Shown here: positions 44,096-52,504 of the stretch, one piece after another
How the letters are laid out: each line of letters starts with the position of its first letter
Numbering within the stretch: the stretch's first letter is position 1
Assembly: GCF_036059255.1 (NCBI RefSeq)
Contig: NZ_CP107947.1
Location: 4,464,001 to 4,528,000, forward strand
From: Micromonospora sp. NBC_00389
GTDB lineage: Bacteria > Actinomycetota > Actinomycetes > Mycobacteriales > Micromonosporaceae
DNA length: 64,000 bases
Direction of reading: 5' to 3'
Program-made: the position numbers and the translations under genes
Notes under the pieces: generated by a model
Told to the model about the DNA's origin: nothing
The model's input: the letters and a program-made list of their open reading frames with translations, nothing else
The model's database searches: none

Positions 44096-44513
44096 GTGCT
44101 GCGAAGTTGGAGGCTGGCGGGTTTCATGCTGGTATTCGCGGTGGTCGTGGCAGCTACGCGGTTTGCCGAGCGTTCGTACGGGCCCGGTGCCGTTGAGCTC
44201 CTAGTGTTCCTTTTGATGGCGTGGCTGATGTCTCCGCTGGTCTTCCCGGTTCAGTTGGCGCCGTTCAAGCGCAGCGCGGACGATGGCCGGCCAATCGTCT
44301 CCTGGCGGCCCGGCTGCCAATACTGCTTACGGCTGCGACTCCGGCTCGGCCGGGACGCCCGGCTGGCGTACTGGGTCAATATTTGGAGCGATCCAGCTGG
44401 TGCCGCTGCGGTCAGGGCGGTAACGGGGGGGCGATGAGACGGTGCCGACTGTTGTGGTCGAGGGACAGCCTTTCGTTAACCCCGACCCGCTCTGGCTGCG
44501 TGACCAGCTGTGA
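44096..44513 (+). pseudogene. Membrane-anchored glutaredoxin-like protein, G-tract frameshift
   Basis: GTG 44096 starts a protein with two hydrophobic helices (GFMLVFAVVVAATRF, VELLVFLLMAWLMSPLVF) and then a thioredoxin-fold domain with W-R-P-G-C-Q-Y-C (CxxC). A run of seven G's near 44425 shifts the frame to an early stop at 44437. With six G's the conserved end E-T-V-P-T-V-V-V-E-G-Q-P-F-V-N-P and a stop at 44513 are restored. It is probably a mycoredoxin-like dithiol oxidoreductase if expressed in frame. Confidence 0.8.
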
Positions 44514-44537
44514 GCCTCCTAGCGCCGCCAGGTTCAT

Positions 44538-44583
44538 CCGGAGCAGCCACAACGAGCAGCCAAGCCGGCGAGCACCGACAGGC
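44538..44583 (+). repeat. Repeat R3, copy truncated by IS3
   Basis: GAGCAGCCACAAC / GAGCAGCCAAG tandem repeats are cut at 44583 by the IS3-family element. The rest of the repeat is not seen on the far side. Confidence 0.6.
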
Positions 44584-44613
44584 TGAGTTCCCCCCGCTTT
44601 GCTGGAGCGGTGG

Positions 44614-45540
44614 TTACCTGCTGCCGGCTGGTGCAGGGGTGGCGATAGGTGGCTCGGCCTGGTCGTGCTGGCTGGTGTGCCAGGCGGTCTCGTATTCGTC
44701 GGGGCTGAGGTAGCCGAGTTCTTTCTGGATGCGGTGGGTGTTGTACCAGCCGTCGATGTACGCGAAGATCGCGTTCTCGGCCTCGTCGCGGGTTCGCCAG
44801 CTCGTGCGGTAGACGAGTTCGATCTTCAGCGTGGACCAGAAGTTCTCCATCAGGGCGTTGTCGTACGAGTCACCGACGGAGCCCATGGACGGCAGGATTC
44901 CGTTGTCCTGCAGCCGTTGCGTGAACCGGAAAGACGTATAGTTCGATCCCCTGTCGCTGTGATGGATCAACTGGCCGTCTCGGACATCGCGTGACCAGAT
45001 CCCGTATTCGAGGGCGGCGAGGATCAGGTCGGTGTCGCAGCGGTCGGAGGTCTTCCAGCCGACGATCCGGCGGGAGAAGACATCGCGGACCGCCGCCAGC
45101 CAGAACACGCCCTCACCGCACGGGATGCGGGTGGCGTCGGCGACCCACAGCCGGTTCGGCCCGGCGGCGGTGAACTGCCGGTTGACCAGATCTGGCGCCG
45201 GCGTCGCCCGAGGGTCCTGCCGGGTAGAGCCGCCGCGCCAGCCGCGACGCAGGAACGCGCCCTGCCAGCCCTGGTCGGCCATCAGCCGCTCGACCCGCTT
45301 GCGGCCCACCCGGATGCCGTCACGGCGGAGCTGCCGGTGCACTCGGTCCGCGCCGTAGGTGTGCCCGGACGCGCTCCAGATCTCGTGGATGTTGGAGATC
45401 AGGCCCAGGTCGACCATGTCGCGGTCGCAGGGTTGTTCGGCCTGCTTGACCCACGCGTAGTAGGTGGAGGCGCCGACGTTGAGAACCCGTAACAGGAGCG
45501 CGACCGCGAACTGGTCACGGTGTTCATAAATGAACGTCAT
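44614..45540 (-). CDS. IS3 OrfB (DDE integrase domain)
   Basis: The 308-residue protein has the HTH_21 lead (GHTYGADRVHRQLRRDGIRV). The rve core has D in W-V-A-D-A-T-R-I, D in H-H-S-D-R-G-S-N-Y and E in DNALMENFWSTLKIELVYRT. The start overlaps the OrfA stop (ATGA). It is normally made as an OrfAB fusion by frameshifting. It appears intact. Confidence 0.93.
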   Translation of the reverse strand: MTFIYEHRDQFAVALLLRVLNVGASTYYAWVKQAEQPCDRDMVDLGLISNIHEIWSASGHTYGADRVHRQLRRDGIRVGRKRVERLMADQGWQGAFLRRGWRGGSTRQDPRATPAPDLVNRQFTAAGPNRLWVADATRIPCGEGVFWLAAVRDVFSRRIVGWKTSDRCDTDLILAALEYGIWSRDVRDGQLIHHSDRGSNYTSFRFTQRLQDNGILPSMGSVGDSYDNALMENFWSTLKIELVYRTSWRTRDEAENAIFAYIDGWYNTHRIQKELGYLSPDEYETAWHTSQHDQAEPPIATPAPAGSR

Positions 45541-45848
45541 GACCGTCGCCGGGTCGGGTCGAGCTCCGCCGCGAAATACGCGCTCGCCGCTTTCAGGATC
45601 TCGTTCGCCCGTCGCAGCTCGGCGACTTCCTTGCGCAGCCGGCGGTTCTCCTCGGCCATCTCGCTGGTGGGCCGGTCGTGACGCTCGTCAGCGTCGGCCT
45701 CGGCCTGCCGGATCCAGTTCCGCAAAGCCTCGTGATGCACGCCGAGCTGCTCGGCGAGACGCCGGATCACGGGCTTCGGGTCCGACTCGCGATACAAACG
45801 CACAGCACGCTGACGCAGCTCGTCGGGGTACTTCTTCGGTGCTGCCAC
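45537..45848 (-). CDS. IS3 OrfA (helix-turn-helix)
   Basis: The 103-residue protein starts with GTG. It has K-K-Y-P-D-E-L-R-Q-R-A-V-R-L-Y, the HTH LAEQLGVHHEALRNWIRQAE and a leucine-zipper region (RRLRKEVAELRRANEILKAA). It binds the element ends and pairs with OrfB. Confidence 0.92.
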   Translation of the reverse strand: MAAPKKYPDELRQRAVRLYRESDPKPVIRRLAEQLGVHHEALRNWIRQAEADADERHDRPTSEMAEENRRLRKEVAELRRANEILKAASAYFAAELDPTRRRS

Positions 45849-45913
45849 AGAAACTTCCTCCCCACGGCCATCAGACCATGATCAAGAAGCTCCATGAAAG
45901 CGGGGGTGGCTCA

Positions 45914-46250
45914 GGCGGTTGCGGACCCGAACAGCAGTTGACGCGGCTCGAGCATCCGTGAAAGCAGGAACCGCCGCAAGGACCGCCTTGCCCGGTCGAT
46001 CCCCACGGATAGGCCGGGCGTTCCGCCGTGGTCGTAGACCGCCTGAACCTCCGCCAGGTATACCGCTTCGACCAATTCATCCCGGTTGAATCAGTTATGG
46101 TCGAGAGTACCGATACGGACCCCGTCCGGCGGGTCACCTCCGCCAGGGTGGCCTCCGCGCCCAGTTCGCCGAAGACGCCGCGGGCCGTGCGCAGGATGGC
46201 GTCGAAGTTGCGGGGCGGCGTCGGCGACGGGGCCGCCGGCGAGCCAGAAT
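45914..46250 (-). pseudogene. TetR-family regulator remnant cut by IS3
   Basis: Minus-strand pieces are spread over frames: NFDAILRTARGVFGELGAEA, T-L-A-E-V-T-R-R-T-G, then R-D-E-L-V-E-A-V-Y-L-A-E-V-Q-A-V-Y and RSLRRFLLSRMLEPRQLLFG. The last piece ends at the IS3 boundary. The HTH recognition helix region is scrambled. It was divergent from the aldo/keto reductase gene and probably once controlled it. Confidence 0.75.
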
Positions 46251-46254
46251 CGAG

Positions 46255-47157
46255 ATGACCATGACGTCTGGCTCCCCGTCCACCCCGCCCACGATCATCA
46301 TTGGCGGCGACCTTCCGGTCGGACGGGTCGGCTTCGGGGCGATGCAGCTCACCGGCGACCAGGTCTGGGGCCCGTACCCCGACCACGAGCGTGGGCTGGC
46401 GCTGCTGCGCGCGGTGGTGGCGGAGGGCGTCACCTTCATCGACACCGCCGATGTCTACGGGCCGCACACCAACGAGCTGCTGATCCGCGAGGCGCTGCAC
46501 CCCTACCCGGCGGGGCTGGTGGTGGCGAGCAAGGGCGGCTTCGTCCGGGGCGGCCACGACTACTCGACCCTGGGCTGGGTGGGCAACCCGAAGTACCTGC
46601 GGCAGTCAGCCATGCTGAGCCTGCGCCGCCTCGGCGTGGATCGGTTCGACCTCTACTACCTGCACAGCGGGTACGCGACCGACGCCCCGTTCGAGGACCA
46701 GGTCGGCGAGCTGAGGAAGCTGCAGGACGAGGGCTGGATCCGGCACATCGGGCTGTCCAACGTCACCGTGGCGCAGTTCGAACTCGCCCGGTCGATTGCG
46801 GAGATCGCCGCGGTGACCGCCCTGTACAACATCGGCAACCGCACCGGTGCGGACCTGCTTGCGGCGGCGGAGCGGACCAGAGCGGTGTTCTCGCCCTGGC
46901 ACCCGGTCAGCCTGCGCGACGGCGGGGACAACGCCGGCCAGGTCGCCGCCGCCCTCGCGCCGATCGCCGCCCGGCACGCGGCCACGCCCCAGCAGATCGC
47001 GCTGGCCTGGCTGCTGCACCGCTCTTCGGCGATGCTGCCCATCCCCGGCACCACGAGCCTGGCCCACCTGCGGGAGAACCTCGCGGCGGCGCGGATCGCG
47101 CTGAGCGACGCTGAGGTCGCGGAGCTGACCGCCCTCGTTCCCGAGACCGCCGCCTAA
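46255..47157 (+). CDS. Aldo/keto reductase
   Basis: This 300-residue TIM-barrel reductase has the family signatures: V-G-R-V-G-F-G-A-M-Q-L-T-G, FIDTADVYGPHTNELLIREA with catalytic Asp/Tyr, V-A-S-K-G-G-F, L-Y-Y-L-H-S-G, and a late I-P-G-T-T-S for NADPH binding. ATG 46255 or 46261. It is divergent from the broken TetR gene, so it may now be derepressed. Substrate unknown. Confidence 0.93.
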   Translation: MTMTSGSPSTPPTIIIGGDLPVGRVGFGAMQLTGDQVWGPYPDHERGLALLRAVVAEGVTFIDTADVYGPHTNELLIREALHPYPAGLVVASKGGFVRGGHDYSTLGWVGNPKYLRQSAMLSLRRLGVDRFDLYYLHSGYATDAPFEDQVGELRKLQDEGWIRHIGLSNVTVAQFELARSIAEIAAVTALYNIGNRTGADLLAAAERTRAVFSPWHPVSLRDGGDNAGQVAAALAPIAARHAATPQQIALAWLLHRSSAMLPIPGTTSLAHLRENLAAARIALSDAEVAELTALVPETAA

Positions 47158-47361
47158 CCGGGCACCGCCTCCCGCAGCTGGACCAGCTGGATGCCGGGAA
47201 GCATGCTCCGGCCACTCTCGGAAGCAGCGAGGAGGCAGCAGACGTGTCACCTGCGGCCGACACGTAACGACAGCAGGCGGGGTCGTAGCTAGGCTGAGAG
47301 GGACGGGACGGTAACCGATGGCAACAGACGATGCGCCGTAGCGGCGTTCGGGACGAAGAGG

Positions 47362-47640
47362 TCACGTGACGAAGGTGCCGGCCGGACTCATAATTTCGTC
47401 TCGCGCCAGCGGTATCGACGCCGACAAGCCGCCGTCGTCCACGGCGACCGACAGGCGGATCCGACCCTCGCCGTCATCAATGGCGTAGCTGACCACGCTG
47501 TACCGCTTGCCGTCCTCGCCGACGACCAGGCGCATCTCCTTGTCGTCGAGCATCGCGCACCACTCGCCATACCCGGTGCGTCGCCATTCCGCCAGGCGTG
47601 CCTCGGCGAGCTGCGCTTCGGCCTCCTTGTCCAGCCCCAC
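47362..47640 (-). CDS. Hypothetical 92-residue protein
   Basis: The small soluble protein starts M-G-L-D-K-E-A-E-A-Q-L-A-E-A-R-L-A-E-W-R. It has a helical start and then strands (E-M-R-L-V-V-G-E-D-G-K-R-Y-S-V-V, RIRLSVAVDDGGLSASIPLA). Composition is natural and the frame is clean, but no family is recognised. Repeat R2 lies just upstream. Confidence 0.65.
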   Translation of the reverse strand: MGLDKEAEAQLAEARLAEWRRTGYGEWCAMLDDKEMRLVVGEDGKRYSVVSYAIDDGEGRIRLSVAVDDGGLSASIPLARDEIMSPAGTFVT

Positions 47641-47660
47641 GCGCTCACTCTTTCACCCCG

Positions 47661-47796
47661 GGTGGCTGTCGACAGCAACGGTGACAGCAACGAGCCACGA
47701 CAGGGACAGCCGCCCGCCGCCGGGCGCGCACAGTCGTCCGAGGTCGCGAACGCGGACAGCGACGCCGGACGACCTGCACACAGCTTGTAAGCGAGT
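47661..47796 (+). repeat. Repeat R2 (att-like), copy 2
   Basis: It contains GGCTGTCGACAGCAACGGTG + A-C-A-G-C-A-A-C, then A-G-G-T-C-G-C-G-A-A-C-G-C-G-G-A-C-A-G and finally C-A-G-C-T-T-G-T-A-A-G-C-G-A-G. It is roughly three-quarters identical to 51453-51588. Confidence 0.75.
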
Positions 47797-47897
47797 GTCC
47801 GTGGCCAAGCGTCGGGCCGTCTCTGGCCCGTATGCGGCCGAAGCCTCAAGCTTCCGCGCCGTTCCGGAACGTGTCAAGGGATTGAGGCCAGCGGGAG

Positions 47898-48896
47898 TTA
47901 AGCGGCTTGTGGTTCGGGTTCTGGCTTGTTGATCCAGACCTGGTCGGGCAGGTCGAGGATCTTGGGCAGGAGCCGGGTCGTGCTGAACCGGTGCGGGTGC
48001 GCGGCGCGGGCCGCGGTCAGGGTCTGTTCCCGGCCGGCCCGCACGGTGTTATGCCGGCCGTGGTGGACTTCGGCGGGGGTGTGCAGGCCGATCCCGCTAT
48101 GCCGGTGGGCGTGGTTGTACCAGGTCACGAAGTCGGTCATGAACGCCCGGGCGTCGGCGAGGGACGCGAACCGGTCCGGGAAGACCTGCGCGTACTTCAA
48201 CGTCTTGAACCAGGCTTCGCTGTACGGATTGTCGTTGGACACCTTCGGCCGTGAGTGCGAGCGGGTCACGGTCAGGTCTTCGAGCAGGTCAGCAACCGAC
48301 TTCGAGGTCATCGAGGTGCCTCTGTCGGCGTGGACCACGTGCGGGACACCGTGGACGTCGAACACTTTCCGCATCATGGCCTCGGCCAACGGTCCGGACT
48401 CGCGGGCGTGCACGCGCACCCCGACGATGTACCGCGACCAGATATCGATCATCACGTAGGCGTCGTAGTAGACGCCCTTGGCCGGGCCGGCGAGTTTCGT
48501 GATGTCCCAGCTGTAGACCTGCCGCGGCCCGTCGGCGACCAGCTCGGGACGCTTGCGGGCCGGATGCCGGGCCAGCCTGCGACGCTCACGCACCTGCCGG
48601 TACTCGCGCAGGATCCGGTACATCGTGGCAATCGAGCCCACATACACGCCCTGGTCTAGCAGCGCCGCATAGATCTGCGCCGGAGCGGCGTCGACGAATT
48701 CCGGGCTGTCCAGCACCGCCAAAACCTGCTCCCGCTCGGCGGTGCTGAGCGCGTTCGCCGGCGCCCGCCGCGGCGAGGCCGTCGGGCTTGGTCGGCGCCG
48801 GTCCCGATCCGCGCTGGCCCGGGCGATCCCGGTCACCCGCGCCGCGTCCCGCGTCGTGGTCCCCGCATCGGTCAATGCCTGGTAGGCGTCCATCAA
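47898..48896 (-). CDS. IS3-type OrfB (DDE integrase)
   Basis: The 332-residue protein has the rve core: D in Y-S-W-D-I-T-K-L, D in V-H-A-D-R-G-T-S-M and E in NDNPYSEAWFKTLKYAQVFP. The N-terminal half resembles HTH_21. The start overlaps OrfA (ATGA 48893-48896). It is only distantly related to the OrfB at 44614. It is intact. Confidence 0.9.
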   Translation of the reverse strand: MMDAYQALTDAGTTTRDAARVTGIARASADRDRRRPSPTASPRRAPANALSTAEREQVLAVLDSPEFVDAAPAQIYAALLDQGVYVGSIATMYRILREYRQVRERRRLARHPARKRPELVADGPRQVYSWDITKLAGPAKGVYYDAYVMIDIWSRYIVGVRVHARESGPLAEAMMRKVFDVHGVPHVVHADRGTSMTSKSVADLLEDLTVTRSHSRPKVSNDNPYSEAWFKTLKYAQVFPDRFASLADARAFMTDFVTWYNHAHRHSGIGLHTPAEVHHGRHNTVRAGREQTLTAARAAHPHRFSTTRLLPKILDLPDQVWINKPEPEPQAA

Positions 48897-49297
48897 CGCC
48901 TGCCGAGCCCGAACACGTCCGGACCGTCCGGCTCGCTCCTGGAGATGTCCTCCAAGAGCTCGCGCGCTTTTCCCATGATCTGCAGCGCCGTCTCCGTCCG
49001 CGCCAACCGCGACTGCGTACGCTCCAACTCACGCCGCAACCGGGCGATCTCCGCCTGCTCGGCGCTGGGCCGCCCGACCGTCTCCCCGGCCGGCTTGCCC
49101 TGCAACAACCCGGCGTCCCGCGCCCGGCGCCACTCCGACATCAACGACGAGTACAAACCCTCCCGCCGCAGGAACGCCCCACCCTCACCCGCCGCCACGG
49201 CCTGCTCATACCGGGCCAGCAGGTCCAGCTTCTGACCTGGGGTGAACGACCGACGCGCCCGCGGCCCGTCCGAGCGTGGACCTCTCTTACGACTCAT
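48893..49297 (-). CDS. IS3-type OrfA
   Basis: The 134-residue protein starts at ATG 49297 (M-S-R-K-R-G-P-R-S-D-G). It has an HTH (F-T-P-G-Q-K-L-D-L-L-A-R-Y-E and L-Y-S-S-L-M-S-E-W-R-R-A-R) and a coiled coil (AEIARLRRELERTQSRLART). Partner of the OrfB downstream. Confidence 0.88.
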   Translation of the reverse strand: MSRKRGPRSDGPRARRSFTPGQKLDLLARYEQAVAAGEGGAFLRREGLYSSLMSEWRRARDAGLLQGKPAGETVGRPSAEQAEIARLRRELERTQSRLARTETALQIMGKARELLEDISRSEPDGPDVFGLGRR

Positions 49298-49365
49298 GAC
49301 CCCATCCTGGGCCGCCACCATGTCAACAGCAGTATCCAACGCTTCTCGATCCTGAACTCGCCCCG

Positions 49366-50235
49366 TCAGACGGACTTGCTACGAGCCGCTGGCCTCAACT
49401 CACCCTGACAGACAGGGTTCGGCCGGACTGCGGGCGCCCGGGCCAGTCGCCACCGCGTCGCGCCGTAGCCGAGCAGGAAGACGATCGCGGCCGCTTCCAG
49501 GCTCGGAATCATGGTCGCGGCAAGGGCCGGTCGGCTCGGAGCAGTCAGGGCGCCGAAGAACGGGTCAGCGGTCATGTACAGCGACCCGCAGATTGGGACG
49601 ACGACGGCCACCGTAACCGCCCACCAGCGGTTGAGTAGCGCGGCCAGGCCGATCCCAACGATCGCGAACAGCGGGACACCGGCCGCCGCGCGAAGCACCA
49701 CCGGCCACACCGACTCGTCGGCCAAGATCTGTACCGGCAAGAAGATGTCCTTCGAGGCCACTTCGCGCCGAACCCAGTGGTCGGCGACCACTCTGGGCGC
49801 CAGTGGCAGCACTGCGGCGAGGTCGGCCACGGCGAGGAGCACACCGAACAGCGCGGCCACGCCCGCCTTCGCTATTAAGTACCGGCCGGGACGGGGCGGC
49901 GGGGGGAGCCGGGCCGGCGGGGATACCAGGGCCGGCAGGGAGAGCCGGGCCGGGCGGCCGGTCAGCCATGGATCACGCAGTACCAGGAACGCCCCGGCCG
50001 CCAGCGCGGCCAGTTGAGCCCAGCCGAGGCCCGAGGTGTGGATCGCCTTGACGTCGAAGTGATACGCGTCAAGCTGTTCCTCGAAAGTCTGCGGGTCGTA
50101 GTAGACGTAGAACATGTAGGCGTCGTCGTTGAACGAAAGACTGCTCAGGCCGGCGAGCGCGACCAGGGGCGGCAGGAGCCACAGCGCCCGACTGCGGGCC
50201 AACCCGCGCAACTCCTGACGCAACAGACCGCTCAT
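49366..50235 (-). CDS. ABC-2-type membrane protein, C-terminus replaced by IS sequence
   Basis: About 289 residues start at ATG 50235 (M-S-G-L-L-R-Q-E-L-R-G-L). There are six hydrophobic segments and a long loop with F-N-D-D-A-Y-M-F-Y-V-Y-Y-D. After V-R-P-N-P-V-C the last residues (Q-G-E-L-R-P-A-A-R-S-K-S-V) and the stop are encoded by the end of IS3 element 2. The original tail is gone. No ATPase partner is nearby. Function uncertain; it may be non-functional. Confidence 0.65.
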   Translation of the reverse strand: MSGLLRQELRGLARSRALWLLPPLVALAGLSSLSFNDDAYMFYVYYDPQTFEEQLDAYHFDVKAIHTSGLGWAQLAALAAGAFLVLRDPWLTGRPARLSLPALVSPPARLPPPPRPGRYLIAKAGVAALFGVLLAVADLAAVLPLAPRVVADHWVRREVASKDIFLPVQILADESVWPVVLRAAAGVPLFAIVGIGLAALLNRWWAVTVAVVVPICGSLYMTADPFFGALTAPSRPALAATMIPSLEAAAIVFLLGYGATRWRLARAPAVRPNPVCQGELRPAARSKSV

Positions 50236-50399
50236 CGGCGTCAATCTACCCGTTGGCCGATTTGGCTCGCGGACGGCGCCGGGCGGGGCCAGCTCCTGCT
50301 TACGTCTGCCTTTGGCGGCCAGGTGGTGAACAGATCCGCTGTCTCACCGGTCGCGTTGCCGTCCGGGTGATCGCCCGTGGGAGCTTTGCTACCGGCAGT

Positions 50400-50530
50400 G
50401 GCGAGGAGCAGCCAACCGAGCAGCCAAGCCCGCGGACGTCAGGGGACTGGTGCGCACGCCGGCGCCAGCCGGATCGAGCGGCGCAGCGCCAAGACCGTCG
50501 GGGTCGCTAGCGACTCGTAATGCGTAGGTC
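50400..50530 (+). repeat. Repeat R3 (att-like), copy 3
   Basis: Tandem GAGCAGCCAACC / GAGCAGCCAAG is followed about 100 bp later by GCGACTCGTAATGCGTAGGT, an anticodon-arm-like sequence with CGT in the loop. No complete tRNA follows. Confidence 0.65.
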
Positions 50531-50788
50531 TCGGTGACCGGTCAAGCTTGCGGACGTCCCGGACGGTGACAGACGCCGCGACTATCGCCGGGCGCGCCTT
50601 ACAAGCGAGTGGTCAGGAGGGGAAAGCCCTGGCGTGCCCGTTGCGTGCCCGATGCCGCAGTCGCCGACGGGCAACGACGGTTAAGGCATGCTGCCTCGCG
50701 AGGCGTCTGGTCAGCGGCAACGGCAGGTAGCAGGGTCGAGGAATCCCGAGCGCCGACAGTTCCTAAACCGTGTGTCGGCCCCGCGCGC

Positions 50789-50812
50789 CTGACATCTGCG
50801 GCTGACATCAAC
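50789..50812 (+). repeat. Repeat R4 tandem octamers, copy 2
   Basis: This is an exact 24-bp match to 43859-43882, containing CTGACATC twice in tandem. Confidence 0.75.
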
Positions 50813-50906
50813 GATCGCGGGCGGCCAGGGACGAAGGCGCACCCACCACAGTGACGACTAGGACGTCACGTCGGGTCTCGGGACCTGCGACGGCTGACTG
50901 GCCCGC

Positions 50907-51449
50907 TCAGTCGGGGACAGGGCAGGTGCCAGGCGGTAAGGAAGGCTGCCCGGCCGCCGCAACCGCCTGGTTGGCCTCCGTTGGCGTGCGGATGCTCTCG
51001 AACGCGCTTCCCAGAATGACATCAATCCGGTCGTTGGAGCGGTGGATGTCGAACTCGGTCTTCACCTGTCCTTGGATGTATGACGACACGAGCCAGCCGG
51101 CCCCGACTGTCTGCGGCCCGTAGCGGATCACGGCCGCTTCGGGATAGCGTCGCCCGTCCCGGTACCGGTCGGTTGTGGAGAGCATCTGGAAGCCCCGCTT
51201 CCCGAGCTCCACGAACACCGTGAGCTCAAGTCCTTTGACGTCGCTCGCATTGAGCACGTTCAGCCTGGTCCCGTCCGGCCTGGGTACGGTGAGATCGACG
51301 GGAACCAGCCCTGGGGGACAAGTCGGCGACGCGTTTGGTTGAGCTGTCCCTTGGGCAGTCGGCATCGTGGGGGCGTCGCACCCCGACACGGCCAGCGCGG
51401 CGATCGAGGCGGCGAGGATACGTACCCGCGTCTTCACGATGACGACCAT
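50907..51449 (-). CDS. Lipoprotein with LytR_C-like domain
   Basis: The 180-residue protein has a lipoprotein signal (VRILAASIAALAVSGC, lipobox L-A-V-S-G-C). A domain follows with L-N-V-L-N-A-S-D-V-K-G-L, L-G-K-R-G-F-Q-M-L, A-A-V-I-R-Y-G-P and VDVILGSAF-like I-D-V-I-L-G-S-A-F. This is the pattern of the LytR_C domain found in cell-envelope attenuator proteins (V-x-V-x-N-A-T, G-x-A, R-G-F). It is probably membrane-anchored outside and envelope-related. Repeat R2 abuts its 5' end. Confidence 0.78.
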   Translation of the reverse strand: MVVIVKTRVRILAASIAALAVSGCDAPTMPTAQGTAQPNASPTCPPGLVPVDLTVPRPDGTRLNVLNASDVKGLELTVFVELGKRGFQMLSTTDRYRDGRRYPEAAVIRYGPQTVGAGWLVSSYIQGQVKTEFDIHRSNDRIDVILGSAFESIRTPTEANQAVAAAGQPSLPPGTCPVPD

Positions 51450-51452
51450 AGC

Positions 51453-51588
51453 CAGCCGTCGACAGCAACGGCGACAGCAACCGGGCTGGACGAGGACGCC
51501 CGTCGGCAGAAGCGTGCGGACAGTCGCCCGAGGTCGCGAACGCGGACAGACGACGCCGGACGACCCGCACAGAGCTTGTAAGCGAGAT
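51453..51588 (+). repeat. Repeat R2 (att-like), copy 3
   Basis: It contains GTCGACAGCAACGGCGACAG, then AGGTCGCGAACGCGGACAG and C-A-G-A-G-C-T-T-G-T-A-A-G-C-G-A-G. A weak T-arm-like G-G-G-G-T-T-C-G-G-C-T follows at about 51597. Confidence 0.75.
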
Positions 51589-51631
51589 GTAGCCGCGGGG
51601 TTCGGCTGGCCTGGTCGTAACCGCCGCTGGC

Positions 51632-52189
51632 TCAGTCGTCGCAGAAGGAGTCCTCGTACTTGGGCCAGAAGGTGACCTCGACGCTGTAGTAGCCGGGCCG
51701 ACCGGCTTCATCGCGGAAGACGCTCAACCATAGGCAACGATCCCGCAGCGTCTTCATGGCGAATACAAGCCGCCGGTCTGAGACGTCGAACGTCCACCCC
51801 GACTCGCGGGCAACCGCCTCATAGTGGCCTCGAATCTCCTCGTCCGACAGGTCACTGCGATACTCGACGGTCACCTCGCCGAAGATCTTGCTCTCACTGT
51901 CGCGGCGACCGTCGGCGCACGGCTGCTGCACGGTCGGCCCGCCAATCGACGAAGCGCCTGCCGGCACCCGCTGAAACACCGCCTCATCAGCTAGCTTCGT
52001 CGGCTCGTTTGGTGCGGCGATGCACCCGCCCGTGATCGGTGAGAGAAGCGTGTAGACCGCCTTAGCCACGACAGGTCGCGCGAGGTAGCCACCGGCAGCG
52101 CATACGACGAGCATGACGGCGAGGCTGGCCGCAATCCTCAAGAACCGCGCTCGCCAACGAGGATGAGGCTCGCCATTCACGACGTTCAC
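51632..52189 (-). CDS. Membrane-anchored hypothetical protein
   Basis: The 185-residue protein starts at GTG 52189 (V-N-V-V-N-G-E-P-H-P). It has one N-terminal helix (IAASLAVMLVVCAAGGYLAR). The outer domain contains several cysteines (G-G-C-I-A, Q-P-C-A-D, D-R-C-L-W, F-C-D-D) and V-E-Y-R-S-D-L-S-D-E-E-I-R-G-H-Y. It resembles actinobacterial secreted proteins of unknown role. The longer frame to 52300 is not supported by composition. Confidence 0.65.
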   Translation of the reverse strand: MNVVNGEPHPRWRARFLRIAASLAVMLVVCAAGGYLARPVVAKAVYTLLSPITGGCIAAPNEPTKLADEAVFQRVPAGASSIGGPTVQQPCADGRRDSESKIFGEVTVEYRSDLSDEEIRGHYEAVARESGWTFDVSDRRLVFAMKTLRDRCLWLSVFRDEAGRPGYYSVEVTFWPKYEDSFCDD

Positions 52190-52504
52190 CCTACGCAGCG
52201 ACTGCATTGGATTGGTGCCCGCTTGGCAACGTGCGTACGAGGCCCAGGCCGTCGGCGACCGCATCCGGTACAAGTTTCGGGCTACGGCGGAGACGACCAA
52301 GCCGAGGGCTGGAGGCAGCGACGAGGCAGCAGGCCCTTTGATCTAGGCGGGTAGGAGGCAGCAGAGAACATCTCGCGTCAGCTGCTCGGTCGCACTGGTC
52401 GACAACGCCCGGCACGAGTCGACGAGCTGTGTCCGCTTCCCCCCGACGGGGTCATGAACGACGGATCGGACGCGCCCGAGCCGACGAGATTCCCTTGGGG
52501 CGTG
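52190..52504. other. Intergenic, nothing recognised
   Basis: I see no gene, repeat or regulatory motif that I can support in this stretch. Confidence 0.4.

Larger units (their letters stand above)
44584..45913 (-). mobile_element. IS3-family insertion sequence, element 1
   Basis: The 1330-bp element has imperfect inverted ends (left TGAGTTCCCCCCGCTTTGCT, right complement TGAGCCACCCCCGCTTTCAT) and a GGC duplication on both sides (44581-44583 and 45914-45916). It carries orfA and orfB overlapping by ATGA. It is inserted between an R3 repeat and a TetR gene remnant. Confidence 0.92.
47872..49410 (-). mobile_element. IS3-family insertion sequence, element 2
   Basis: The 1539-bp element has inverted ends T-G-T-C-A-A-G-G-G and TGTCAGGGTGAG with shared G-A-G-G-C-C-A-G-C-G-G. 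It carries two overlapping frames. No clear target duplication is visible (ACG left, GAC right). Its right end truncates a membrane-protein gene. Confidence 0.88.
50245..50906. other. Intergenic, repeat-rich
   Basis: No gene is convincing. The stretch holds R3 (50400-50530) and the tandem octamer pair of R4 (50789-50812), plus C-T-T-A-C-A-A-G-C-G-A-G near 50600. Confidence 0.5.
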
